Shown here in pieces: positions 6,163 through 14,003 of a stretch of 16,283 nucleotides of DNA. Within the stretch, counting starts at the first letter, position 1; each line of letters opens with the position of its first letter. A model generated the notes under the pieces. The model was given only the letters and a program-made list of their open reading frames with translations. It was not told the DNA's origin and did no database searches. Source of the stretch: JBBKWJ01 sp037968895. GTDB lineage: Bacteria; Actinomycetota; Acidimicrobiia; Acidimicrobiales; SZUA-35. The DNA lies in assembly GCA_037968895.1 (NCBI GenBank), contig JBBKWJ010000100.1, positions 1 through 16,283 of the forward strand, read 5' to 3'. A program made the position numbers and the translations under genes.

Positions 6163-7755
6163 CTATTTTGTGACGATGGGTATGCCCTCAATGAGCTGAC
6201 GGCCGACACCGGGGTCGACTACCGAGCCAACGGCCGCGATTGGCGAGTCAGACTCGACCAGCACAACGGCGCTCGCCGAAACCGGCACGAGCTCGACGAG
6301 AGCCCGGCCTCCCTCCGGCACAGAAACCCGAATGGGCTCAACAATTCCGCCCGCAACGATAAGGCGAACCTCGACCAGAGCGCCGGCCGGAGCAGTCACA
6401 ACCACGATCGACCGTCCTCCATCGAGTGTCGGCATCTGAGGAATGATCCAGCGATTCGACAAGATGGCGAATCCTCGGCTGGAGGTGACCCCGATCGTGG
6501 GATCTGGCTGCACAGGGGGCGCAAGGGCAGGGTCGCTGCGGCGCTCAAGCAGAAGGGCGTCAGCCTCGGCCTGACCGTCGCTGACCGGAGGCTCCTCCTC
6601 AGAGGGCTGGCCTTCTTCGGCCGACTCCGCTGAATCGCCACCGGCACCAATAAGCGACTTATCGACTTCGGGCGTGAGCTGCCACCGTTCGGCAACGATT
6701 GGCACGCCGTTAGTCGACACTGCACGAACCCCGAGCTCATACGACACCGGCAACGGGTAGGTCGCCAGCGCATCACTCAGGTCGAAGTGGAGGACGCGGC
6801 CTGGTTGCACGGTGAGTTCAATCGGCACAAGGCCGTAGGTTGCCCGATCGGAAGGTTCAAGTGGGTCAAGCTCAAGGTCGACTTGGGCGATCTCAGTGCT
6901 TGGGTTATAAATCTCGATTACGTCGTCGCCACCAATTTGAAGCCGGCCCGCAGGAAAATTCCAAGTAGTGGCTGGCGTCGCGACGCCAAGGCCAAGGGTG
7001 GCTCCCACGGGACCGAGCTGACCATCAAAGGTTTGCAGGCGCTCGACCGCCAAGCGGCCGCCTTGGACCGTTGTAATGGTGGTTGCTACTAGCTGCTCGC
7101 GAGACACGAACTCACCGACGTCGATGATCAGCACCGATTGTGCTGGCACAACTGCGCGGTCAAGCTCGCCAGGCTCCCGAGTGCGAGCCTCGGTCTGGAA
7201 CGTCGCAGTGAAAACCACGTCGCTGCTGAATGGGTTAAGGAGGGCGATGTAGTTGTGCGCGTCACGGCTAGTGGCCCCTGAGGCGAGGTACCACGTGTCG
7301 GAGAGATCGGTATGGCATGGGCCAGATGGCGAGCCGAAGGCCGTTGCGACCTGATGTCCGACTACGGCGGCGCCACCAACAATGTCGACGACGGCACCAG
7401 CGACCGCAGACTGGCTTATCTCACTGAGGACCACGGTCTCACTCGTAAAGGCCGCCACCTCGATACGTAACGCCGGGCCAGCGCCAGCCTCGGTAAGCAC
7501 AGCCACCTCGGCTGACACGACCGTCTCACCAGTATTCGTCACGGTAATCTGATGATCGGCGAATCCGGCGGGGGCGCTGGAGCCAACTGGGCAGTACCAG
7601 ACCGCAGATTGACGAGCCGGATCAGCGAGTTGGGGCGACGCAACTGGCGCGGCAACGGTTTGCGGCTCACGATCAGGGGCGATCGACGAGCGGTCAAATA
7701 CCGAGGCGCCGAGAATGATTGCTAGCAGCACGCCAATTGTCGACCAGCGGATCAT
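6163..7755 (-). CDS. membrane-anchored DUF5719-like envelope protein
   Basis: This is a 530-residue protein with an N-terminal membrane anchor (about 4-20) and an otherwise extracytoplasmic beta-rich body. It shows repeated units typical of DUF5719 proteins: WYCPVG at 53-58 with a following VTNTGE strand, WYLASG then YIALLNPF near 155-176, and WNFPAGRL then VIEIYNPS near 265-286. The family is unassigned biochemically and sits beside large glycosyltransferases in many Actinobacteria. Here its start overlaps the glycosyltransferase stop by four bases (ATGA), so the two are made together. Residues about 371-405 form an acidic, Glu/Ser/Pro-rich stretch, probably a flexible linker before the last beta domain (about 421-520). 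The family call is from motif memory and is less sure than the architecture. A role supporting wall glycan assembly is an inference from context. Confidence 0.75.
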   Translation of the reverse strand: MIRWSTIGVLLAIILGASVFDRSSIAPDREPQTVAAPVASPQLADPARQSAVWYCPVGSSAPAGFADHQITVTNTGETVVSAEVAVLTEAGAGPALRIEVAAFTSETVVLSEISQSAVAGAVVDIVGGAAVVGHQVATAFGSPSGPCHTDLSDTWYLASGATSRDAHNYIALLNPFSSDVVFTATFQTEARTREPGELDRAVVPAQSVLIIDVGEFVSREQLVATTITTVQGGRLAVERLQTFDGQLGPVGATLGLGVATPATTWNFPAGRLQIGGDDVIEIYNPSTEIAQVDLELDPLEPSDRATYGLVPIELTVQPGRVLHFDLSDALATYPLPVSYELGVRAVSTNGVPIVAERWQLTPEVDKSLIGAGGDSAESAEEGQPSEEEPPVSDGQAEADALLLERRSDPALAPPVQPDPTIGVTSSRGFAILSNRWIIPQMPTLDGGRSIVVVTAPAGALVEVRLIVAGGIVEPIRVSVPEGGRALVELVPVSASAVVLVESDSPIAAVGSVVDPGVGRQLIEGIPIVTK

Positions 7756-10700
7756 GCGTCGTCCTTCCGCCGCAGCCGCGCTATTTGCAGTCCAACAAAG
7801 ACGAGGCCAGCTTGCCCACCGAGCAATGCTCGACGGACCCAGTCTCCCTTGCGACTCATGGTGATAGCTCCTTCGCCACCTGGCTGGATGACGATGTTGC
7901 CACCTAAGCCCTCAGCAATTTCCGTTCGGGCGCCATCGACAGCCCAGCCATCAGCGTCAGTCGCCACAACGATCAGCCGGTCTGCGGGAACGATTCCTTC
8001 CCAGCGACCACCTGTGGAAACCGTGAGTGGAACTCGCGGCGCCGACGCGAGGTCGACGGCAACAATATCGAGCACTGAGCCACCAGTCGGCGCCTCAGCA
8101 ACGTCGAGCGCTACGGCTGGTCCATTGCTTGACACGTTGCGGAACACAAGGAGCGGCGGCGTGCCACTCACCCGGCGAAGGTCGAGCTGCGACATCAGGG
8201 CATTCTCTATTGCGGCACCGCCAGAAACGGCAGGCGCAACGAATGGAGGTGGTGCAAGCTGGGGCACGACGACTACAAGGTCGATGCCGTAGGCAGACAG
8301 AAGGCGGCCTAGGCGAGCGGTATCGCCACTGGCTGCGAGGTCGAGTAGCTCACCGATATGTGCAGACTCGCCGTAGCCGGCAGGCACCCACCGGCGGGTG
8401 ACATCAAGCGACAGATTGTCTGACACTGCATACGAGATCCCTGCGGGAGTCGTTGCGGTGTCGATCGGCATCACACCGGGGGCGCCGATAAAGAGGGCCC
8501 GTACCGTGCCGGCAACATCATCATTGAGCGGAGCGATAGAACTGGTATAGCCGTTGACTGGCATCTCCCAACGACCGTTGAGGGCCGCCCCGACGCCGAG
8601 CAACACCGAGGCAACGACGCCAACGGATCCCGCGATGGCAACGCCTTGGCGCCAGCCGAATCGGAAGGCGGCCAGATCGGATTCGACCGAGCGCACTGCT
8701 ACACCGATCGCCATTGCAAGACCCGCGGCGGCGATTCCAAGGAGGAGGTCAGGGGCAGGCAGCGAAAAGGCTAGCCAACCGCGCCGCTCAACCCAGATAG
8801 CGAGGAAGGAAGCGGTCGCCACGATCCAGCCAAATGCGCCAGCGTCGAAGCGGTGCCCGCGTCCAACAACAAGCGCAACACCGGCCGCGACCAAAAAGCC
8901 GATGGCGAGTGCGGATGGCCCAGTGGGACCAGGGGCAAACCTGACGAGGTCGGCCATCGAGTCGAACGAGGCATACGGCGATCGTGGGCCGACAAGCCAG
9001 GACCAGCTGCCTTTGGCGAACACATCGTATGACCATGGAATATGAAGAGCCGCGGGAGCCACGAGCGACACCACTGCCGCAATCGCGAGACGAGGTACTC
9101 CTTCCGGTCGAGCCAACAAGACCGCAGTAAGAACACCGACGGCGCAGAGGCCAAACGCGAGAATGACCACGGCAGGCACAAAGGTAGAAATGAGCGCAAC
9201 GAGGAGCCCCCACCGGACGAGCCTGACCGACACAGTTCGAGGTACAACGCCAGCTCCCGCAGTGTTGGCGTAGGAGCCAAAGGGCTCAAGACCTTGCACT
9301 CGTAAAAGCGATCCGAGAAGGAACGGCGCCGTAGCCCAAATGACGAGCCCATCCCAGCGACCGTTTTCCATCATCGTCGGCACCAGCGGAGTGCAGAGAT
9401 ACAGCAGAGTTGAGACTGCTGCGGCCCGGTAGCTTCCGAACGGCCTCACCAGTCGCCACATACCAAAGAGGCCGAGGCAAAGCGGGCCAACGACAAGGAC
9501 CAGTTGCATCAACCGATCGCTGCCAAGCAGCAGTGTTTTTAGCGCCGCAAGCACAATAAGCGCAGTGGGAGCGTTGCCGGTTCCCCCGAGACCAGCGCTT
9601 CGCCACCCTCCCCACCATTCGCGGAAAAGGTCTCCGAGAGGTCCGACTTCGGGGAACATGCCAACGGCTTCGATTGGCCGAGTCAGGAGGTGGCGGCTGC
9701 CAAACAGCAACAAGGCAAAGGTCGCAGCTAGCAATAACAAGCCGTCTCTAACGATCCCCGCATCGTCGTCGTCGAGCGAGCTGCGGACCGACCCAAAGAA
9801 CCCGAGTACTCGCCCTTGCGATCCGCCGAGCTGGGTACGCACAAATGAAGACACCCGAGCAGAGCCGCCAACCTGCAACGCCCGAATTTCGTTGTCGGGG
9901 ACTTGTCGTACAGCAGCCAGCTTTGCTCTTCGCTCTCGGATCTCGCCAAGCCGTGTGGCGTTCCACATGATGGCACCGAACGCGTCGGTCGACTGTCGAC
10001 GCCGCCCCGCAAGTATTGAGTAGACGCCTTCGATGAGCAGCAAGAGCAGTGCAAAAGGCAGTGTCCGAACGAGCGACATCTTCGAACTCGTAATTGCAAG
10101 TGTGCGCAGACGACCACGGCTAAGCGCTCGGCGCCGATCGTCAATCGTGGCGTCCTTCAGTTCTTCAGCAGCGTGACGGGCAATCGCCGACGGGACTACC
10201 AATACTCGGGCGCCGGCGACGTGGGCCCGCCAGCAAAGGTCGAGGTCGTCGCCAAATTCAGAATGGGCTGGATCGAATCCGTTCAAGGCACGAAAGAGAT
10301 CGGCCCGAATCAGTTGAACTGCTGACGGAATGACAAAGACGTCGCGGACGACATCGTATTGCTCTTGGTCGAAGTCTCCTGGTTCGATGAGATCAACTTG
10401 GGCGCCGAATCGATCGGAGCCCATACCAACCTGATGGAGACGCCGTCGATCGTCCCAATCGACGATCTTTGGACCGACAATGCCTGCGTTTGAGCGGAAC
10501 ACTTCTTCGACCATCGCCGAGAGCGCATGGGCTTCGAGCGCGATGTCGTCGTGGCAGAACAAAAGGAACCTGGCCCCGGACACGAGCTGGAGTGCCTGAT
10601 CGGCTGCGGCCGCTCGGCCTGGGTTGTTAGTTAGCCGATGAACAAACGCGTCAGGAGCAACAGAAGCGACCCGGTCGGCGATTGGTTGCTCGCTGCCTGC

Positions 10701-10931
10701 ATCGATCACGAGAAGTGAGAGCCCGTCGTAGTCCTGATCGACCAGCGACGTCAGACACTCCTCAAAACGCTCCGATGGGTTCGTGGCTACAACGACAGCG
10801 ACGACCGATGGCGCAGATCCACCCTCTGAAGCGGGCGTATCGCTCGCCAGAAGATCGGACAGATCATCGGCACTGATCTCATCGGCAGCGAGTGCTGCGT
10901 CTTCGGTCTCGGGCTGTGGCGGTGTTCCCAT
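7752..10931 (-). CDS. large GT2 glycosyltransferase fused to a GT-C-like membrane domain
   Basis: This protein of about 1060 residues appears to be an envelope polysaccharide glycosyltransferase. Numbering here is from a GTG at 10943. The cytoplasmic GT2 domain (about 46-265) starts VVAVVVATNP. It has the DxD-like HDD at 131-133 after FLLFC, a GPKIVDWDDRR segment as in rhamnosyl/galactofuranosyl GT2 enzymes, and an acidic GDDLDLCWRA at 231-240. A membrane helix (about 292-312) and a basic loop follow. Then come about ten more membrane segments (400-790), including MMENGRWDGLVIWATAPFLL, reminiscent of GT-C arabinosyltransferase-like proteins. A soluble region (about 791-1035) and a final helix (1039-1056) ending RLRRKDDA complete it. 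Two starts are possible, GTG 10943 and ATG 10931. Neither has a Shine-Dalgarno, and a TAGTCT box immediately before the GTG favours the ATG. The acceptor and sugar are unknown; GDP-D-rhamnose from the divergent genes is a tempting but unproven donor. Confidence 0.88.
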   Translation of the reverse strand: MGTPPQPETEDAALAADEISADDLSDLLASDTPASEGGSAPSVVAVVVATNPSERFEECLTSLVDQDYDGLSLLVIDAGSEQPIADRVASVAPDAFVHRLTNNPGRAAAADQALQLVSGARFLLFCHDDIALEAHALSAMVEEVFRSNAGIVGPKIVDWDDRRRLHQVGMGSDRFGAQVDLIEPGDFDQEQYDVVRDVFVIPSAVQLIRADLFRALNGFDPAHSEFGDDLDLCWRAHVAGARVLVVPSAIARHAAEELKDATIDDRRRALSRGRLRTLAITSSKMSLVRTLPFALLLLLIEGVYSILAGRRRQSTDAFGAIMWNATRLGEIRERRAKLAAVRQVPDNEIRALQVGGSARVSSFVRTQLGGSQGRVLGFFGSVRSSLDDDDAGIVRDGLLLLAATFALLLFGSRHLLTRPIEAVGMFPEVGPLGDLFREWWGGWRSAGLGGTGNAPTALIVLAALKTLLLGSDRLMQLVLVVGPLCLGLFGMWRLVRPFGSYRAAAVSTLLYLCTPLVPTMMENGRWDGLVIWATAPFLLGSLLRVQGLEPFGSYANTAGAGVVPRTVSVRLVRWGLLVALISTFVPAVVILAFGLCAVGVLTAVLLARPEGVPRLAIAAVVSLVAPAALHIPWSYDVFAKGSWSWLVGPRSPYASFDSMADLVRFAPGPTGPSALAIGFLVAAGVALVVGRGHRFDAGAFGWIVATASFLAIWVERRGWLAFSLPAPDLLLGIAAAGLAMAIGVAVRSVESDLAAFRFGWRQGVAIAGSVGVVASVLLGVGAALNGRWEMPVNGYTSSIAPLNDDVAGTVRALFIGAPGVMPIDTATTPAGISYAVSDNLSLDVTRRWVPAGYGESAHIGELLDLAASGDTARLGRLLSAYGIDLVVVVPQLAPPPFVAPAVSGGAAIENALMSQLDLRRVSGTPPLLVFRNVSSNGPAVALDVAEAPTGGSVLDIVAVDLASAPRVPLTVSTGGRWEGIVPADRLIVVATDADGWAVDGARTEIAEGLGGNIVIQPGGEGAITMSRKGDWVRRALLGGQAGLVFVGLQIARLRRKDDA

Positions 10932-10943
10932 AACGAAGGCCAC

Positions 10944-10949
10944 AGACTA
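10944..10949 (-). promoter_or_regulatory. possible -10 box for the glycosyltransferase operon
   Basis: TAGTCT on the minus strand ends directly before the GTG at 10943 and 12 bases before the ATG at 10931. Transcription from it would begin inside the first codons of the GTG frame, leaving only the ATG usable with a leader of about five bases. No clear -35 box was found. Confidence 0.3.
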
Positions 10950-11046
10950 CCCCGCCAGTGTCGCGAGTGTTGGTAGGGACCGCTCTGGATTTTGACACAG
11001 CTGGTCCCGCGATGATCCCCGGCAAATCCGATCGTGCGGAGTACCC

Positions 11047-11075
11047 TCGACAGCTTGTAGAGCATGGCCGATGCT
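11047..11075 (+). promoter_or_regulatory. candidate promoter of the rmd-gmd-cofD genes
   Basis: TCGACA (11047-11052) and GATGCT (11070-11075) are separated by 17 bases, giving five of six matches to a -35 box and a weak -10 with the key A and final T. The start point would fall near 11082, leaving a short leader that carries the GGAG ribosome site. A TTGACA at 10992-10997 is a better -35 but has no -10 at proper spacing. Confidence 0.4.
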
Positions 11076-11084
11076 CAGTCACGC

Positions 11085-11088
11085 GGAG
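11085..11088 (+). promoter_or_regulatory. ribosome binding site choosing the ATG at 11095
   Basis: GGAG is six bases before the ATG at 11095. A TTG codon three bases earlier (11092) is also in frame but would sit only three bases from the site, so the ATG is the better start. Confidence 0.7.
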
Positions 11089-11094
11089 TAGTTG

Positions 11095-12000
11095 ATGAAG
11101 GCGCTTGTCACCGGAGCCGCAGGGTTCGTTGGACCTCATCTCGCAAACCACCTTCATGACGAGGGCGACGAGATTGTTCTTGTCGATCGCCAAGACGGCC
11201 CTGACCTGCTCGACTTCCAGGGGTGGCTAGACCTTTTCGAGGCCCATGCTCCCGACGTGGTGTATCACCTGGCTGGCTGGAGCGACGTTGGCGCCTCATG
11301 GAAAAACCCGCGTGCAGTTTTTCAGATCAACGCCCAAGGGACGCAGCACGTTCTTGAGGCAGCACGAGCCCTCGGCGTCACTCGAACCATTCTTGTTTCG
11401 AGCGCCGATGTCTATGGCGTCGTTCGCCCAGATGAGCTTCCACTCACAGAACAGTCCTCCGTCAAACCCCGTTCCCCGTATGGCATGAGCAAGGAATCGG
11501 CCGAAGCCGTCGCCAGGCAGGCCCACCTCGGGTGGGGCCAAGAGGTGGTCATAGCTCGACCGTTTAACCACCTGGGCCCCGGTCAAGGTCCCGGCTTCGT
11601 CGCCCCTGCTTTTGCCGCTCAGATAGCTGCATGCGAAGTAGCCGGTGGCGGTTCGCTTGGCCATGGCGATTTGTCGACAAGGCGCGACCTGACCGATGTC
11701 CGAGACGTAGTCAGGGCCTATCGCCTATTGGCCGAACGAGGTCAAAGCGGCGAGGTATACAACATCTGTAGTGGCGTCGACGTTGCCATCTCCGACGTCC
11801 TCGCTCGTCTCATTGAACAAGCGACGGTTCCGGTCGAGACGTATGTCGACGAGGCGCTCATTCGGCCAATCGACCTGCCCGTTCACCGCGGGAGCGCGCT
11901 CAAGTTACGGGCCGCGACGGGATGGGCGCCATCATTTTCGCTACGGCAAACGCTGACTGAAGTCCTCGACGATGCACGGGCAAGAGCCCGAGAGGCCTAG
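11095..12000 (+). CDS. rmd: GDP-4-keto-6-deoxy-D-mannose reductase-like SDR (Rmd-like)
   Basis: This is a 301-residue extended short-chain dehydrogenase/reductase. It has the nucleotide-binding TGAAGFVG at 6-13, the catalytic serines in VSSADVYG (102-103) and YGMSK with Tyr129 and Lys133. The later segments ARPFNHLGPGQGPGFV, RRDLTDVRDVVRAY and GEVYNICSG are characteristic of Rmd, which reduces GDP-4-keto-6-deoxy-D-mannose to GDP-D-rhamnose using NAD(P)H. The next gene is gmd, which makes that substrate, so the assignment rests on both motifs and context. Other NDP-sugar epimerases of the family are the main alternative. It is the first gene of a plus-strand group, divergent from the glycosyltransferase, with a 91-base gap before gmd. 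Confidence 0.82.
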   Translation: MKALVTGAAGFVGPHLANHLHDEGDEIVLVDRQDGPDLLDFQGWLDLFEAHAPDVVYHLAGWSDVGASWKNPRAVFQINAQGTQHVLEAARALGVTRTILVSSADVYGVVRPDELPLTEQSSVKPRSPYGMSKESAEAVARQAHLGWGQEVVIARPFNHLGPGQGPGFVAPAFAAQIAACEVAGGGSLGHGDLSTRRDLTDVRDVVRAYRLLAERGQSGEVYNICSGVDVAISDVLARLIEQATVPVETYVDEALIRPIDLPVHRGSALKLRAATGWAPSFSLRQTLTEVLDDARARAREA

Positions 12001-12091
12001 TGCCTAGAGCGCATCCAATCAATTCGACTCCGTCGTTTGAACCGAAACTCGCACTACATTTGTCCACCGACTCATCAATCTTGGAGAAACT

Positions 12092-13072
12092 ATGGCCCGC
12101 AGAGCGCTGATCACCGGACTTACCGGACAAGACGGTTCCTATCTTGCAGAACTGCTGCTCGAGAAGGGCTACGAAGTGTCTGGCATGGTCCGCCGATCAA
12201 GCACGCTCAACTTCGAGCGAATTGCGCATATCCAAGACGACATCGAGATTGTCCAAGGCGACCTCCTTGACGAGATGTCGCTCATCGACGTGGTTCGCAC
12301 GACGAAGCCAGACGAGGTCTATAACCTCGCCGCACAGTCGTTTGTCGCCACGTCGTTCCAGCAGGCCGTGCTGACAGGTGAGATCACCGCACTCGGTGCA
12401 ACCCGGCTACTCAACGCTATTCGCGAGGTCGACGCCGACGTTCGTTTCTACCAAGCATCGTCGTCTGAGATGTTCGGCAAGGTGCTCGAAGTTCCACAGA
12501 CCGAAGACACGCCGTTCTACCCCCGCAGCCCCTATGGCGTGGCCAAGGTGTACGCCCATTGGATCACGGTTAATTATCGCGAGAGCTACAACATGCACGC
12601 GACCAGCGGCATTCTCTTCAACCACGAGAGCCCTCGTCGTGGCCTCGAATTCGTCACCCGCAAGATCACGAGCCATGTCGCCAAGATCAAGCTCGGTCTC
12701 GCCAACGAACTTCGCCTCGGCACCATGGACGCACAGCGTGACTGGGGATTCGCAGGCGACTACGTCGAAGCGATGTGGCTGATGCTCCAACAAGAGACGG
12801 CCGAAGATTTTGTCATCTCAACCGGCGAAACGCATTCGGTCGAAGAATTCTGCGAGTTGGCTTTCTCACACGTTGGCCTCAACTGGCAAGACTACGTCGT
12901 GCAAGACGAGCGCTTCATGCGTCCGGCCGAAGTCGACCTCTTGATCGGCAGCCCAGAAAGGGCAAAGCAGCAGCTCGGTTGGGAGCCTAAAACGACCTTC
13001 CCCGAGCTCGTCACCATGATGGTCGAGTCAGACCTCGAGGTCATGGCACGCCAGCACGCCGCTCTTCAGTAA
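12092..13072 (+). CDS. gmd: GDP-mannose 4,6-dehydratase
   Basis: This 326-residue enzyme converts GDP-D-mannose to GDP-4-keto-6-deoxy-D-mannose, the branch point to GDP-D-rhamnose, GDP-L-fucose and related sugars. The NADP-binding motif is ALITGLTGQDGSYLAE (5-20), followed by GMVRRSS (31-37), the region that contacts the cofactor phosphate in this family. The catalytic residues are Ser124 and Glu126 in QASSSEMFG, and Tyr148 and Lys152 in YGVAK; Ser for Thr at the first position is a common variant. LFNHESPRRGLEFVTRK and RDWGFAGDYVEAMW are hallmarks of Gmd. GGAG at 12083-12086 is five bases before the ATG. A 91-base gap after rmd may hold another promoter, but none is convincing. cofD starts four bases after the stop, so the two are almost certainly co-transcribed. 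Confidence 0.97.
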   Translation: MARRALITGLTGQDGSYLAELLLEKGYEVSGMVRRSSTLNFERIAHIQDDIEIVQGDLLDEMSLIDVVRTTKPDEVYNLAAQSFVATSFQQAVLTGEITALGATRLLNAIREVDADVRFYQASSSEMFGKVLEVPQTEDTPFYPRSPYGVAKVYAHWITVNYRESYNMHATSGILFNHESPRRGLEFVTRKITSHVAKIKLGLANELRLGTMDAQRDWGFAGDYVEAMWLMLQQETAEDFVISTGETHSVEEFCELAFSHVGLNWQDYVVQDERFMRPAEVDLLIGSPERAKQQLGWEPKTTFPELVTMMVESDLEVMARQHAALQ

Positions 13073-13076
13073 ACCC

Positions 13077-14003
13077 ATGACCAAACCCATCGTTGTGCTC
13101 TGTGGCGGCGTCGGGGCAGCGCGGCTGCTGCGCGGGCTCGTACAGGTTGTGCCCGCCGAACGCCTTATCGCAATCGTCAACGTCGCCGACGACATGGTCC
13201 TTCACGGGTTATCGATCTCACCCGACCTCGACACCATCACATACACACTGGCTGGCGAAGTCAGCCAAGAACGGGGCTGGGGCCTCGAAGGTGAGTCGTG
13301 GCAGGCAATGAAGATGCTCGCCCGATACGGCGGCGACGACTGGTTCAGCCTTGGCGACCGAGATCTCGGCACCCACCTCTACCGCACCCAACGGCTGCAC
13401 GAGGGTGCAACGCTGGCTGATGCCACTGCGGAGATAACGGCCGCCTGGAAGCTGCCGCTGACGATGATTCCCGTGAGCAACGACCGTATTGCCACGATCA
13501 TGTCAACCGAAGACCACGGCGACCTCAGCTTCCAAGAATATTTTGTGCGGCACCAACATGGCGTGCCTGTCACTGCTGTGCGATTCGACGGAGCCAAGGA
13601 CGCGGTCGCCGCGCCAGGCGTGCTTGAGGCACTGCGCGACGCCGAACGCATAATCATCGCACCGTCGAATCCGGTCGTTTCGATCGATCCGGTTCTGGCC
13701 GTTCAAGGCGTGCGCGAAATCCTGGTCGAACGAAGGGCCGACGTGGTCGCCGTATCCCCCATCGTTGGCGGCAAGGCCCTAAAGGGCCCAGCCGATCGCT
13801 TGCTCCAAGAGCTTGGCCGCAAATCATCGGTTGTTGCCGTGGCCGAGTGGTACGCCGACGTCACTGGCACCCTTTTGGTCGACTCTCAAGATGAGGAACA
13901 CGCTCAAGCCGTTCGTGACCTCGGCGTTGACTGCCATGTGCTGCCAACGGTCATGACAACGTTGGAGAACGCGATCAGCCTGGCCAAGGCCTGCCTCCCG
14001 TAA
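13077..14003 (+). CDS. cofD: 2-phospho-L-lactate transferase-type CofD/FbiA (coenzyme F420 synthesis)
   Basis: This 308-residue enzyme joins the phospho-lactate (in mycobacteria phospho-enolpyruvate) moiety of an activated guanylyl donor to the deazaflavin Fo, making F420-0 or its dehydro form. Motifs: the P-loop-like GGVGAAR (10-16), NVADD (35-39), SPDLDTITYTLAGE (48-61) with the metal-binding acidic residues, WFSLGDRDLGTHLYRT (89-104), APSNPVVSIDPVLAV (195-209) and SPIVGGKALKGPADRLL (227-243). These separate CofD from the related YvcK family. Ala replaces Gly in GGVGAAR and NVADD compared with the usual mycobacterial FbiA sequence; the acidic residues are kept. No Shine-Dalgarno is evident four bases after gmd, so translation is probably coupled. 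The usual partner cofE/fbiB does not follow; an unrelated propeller gene does. Confidence 0.95.
   Translation: MTKPIVVLCGGVGAARLLRGLVQVVPAERLIAIVNVADDMVLHGLSISPDLDTITYTLAGEVSQERGWGLEGESWQAMKMLARYGGDDWFSLGDRDLGTHLYRTQRLHEGATLADATAEITAAWKLPLTMIPVSNDRIATIMSTEDHGDLSFQEYFVRHQHGVPVTAVRFDGAKDAVAAPGVLEALRDAERIIIAPSNPVVSIDPVLAVQGVREILVERRADVVAVSPIVGGKALKGPADRLLQELGRKSSVVAVAEWYADVTGTLLVDSQDEEHAQAVRDLGVDCHVLPTVMTTLENAISLAKACLP

Noticed and set aside
5794..6633. 279-residue plus-strand open frame across the kinase and DUF5719-like genes
   Set aside because: It runs antisense to two well-supported genes, crosses their boundary, and shows no domain, ribosome site or sensible composition. It is a shadow of high-GC coding on the other strand.
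8554..9352. Long open frames on both strands inside the glycosyltransferase gene
   Set aside because: They are Ser/Arg/Pro-rich with no recognisable motif and lie wholly in the GT gene, whose frame shows continuous membrane segments.
10992..10997. Perfect TTGACA as -35 box of the rmd promoter
   Set aside because: No TANNNT-like box lies 16-19 bases downstream, and the resulting leader would be long. The TCGACA/GATGCT pair nearer the gene fits better.
12037..12060. TTGAAC and TACATT as a promoter in the rmd-gmd gap
   Set aside because: The spacing is only 12 bases, too short for a standard sigma-70 promoter; rmd and gmd may simply be co-transcribed.
12407..12793. 128-residue minus-strand frame inside gmd
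   Set aside because: gmd motifs are intact in the plus frame across the same bases; the antisense frame has no start signal or known domain.
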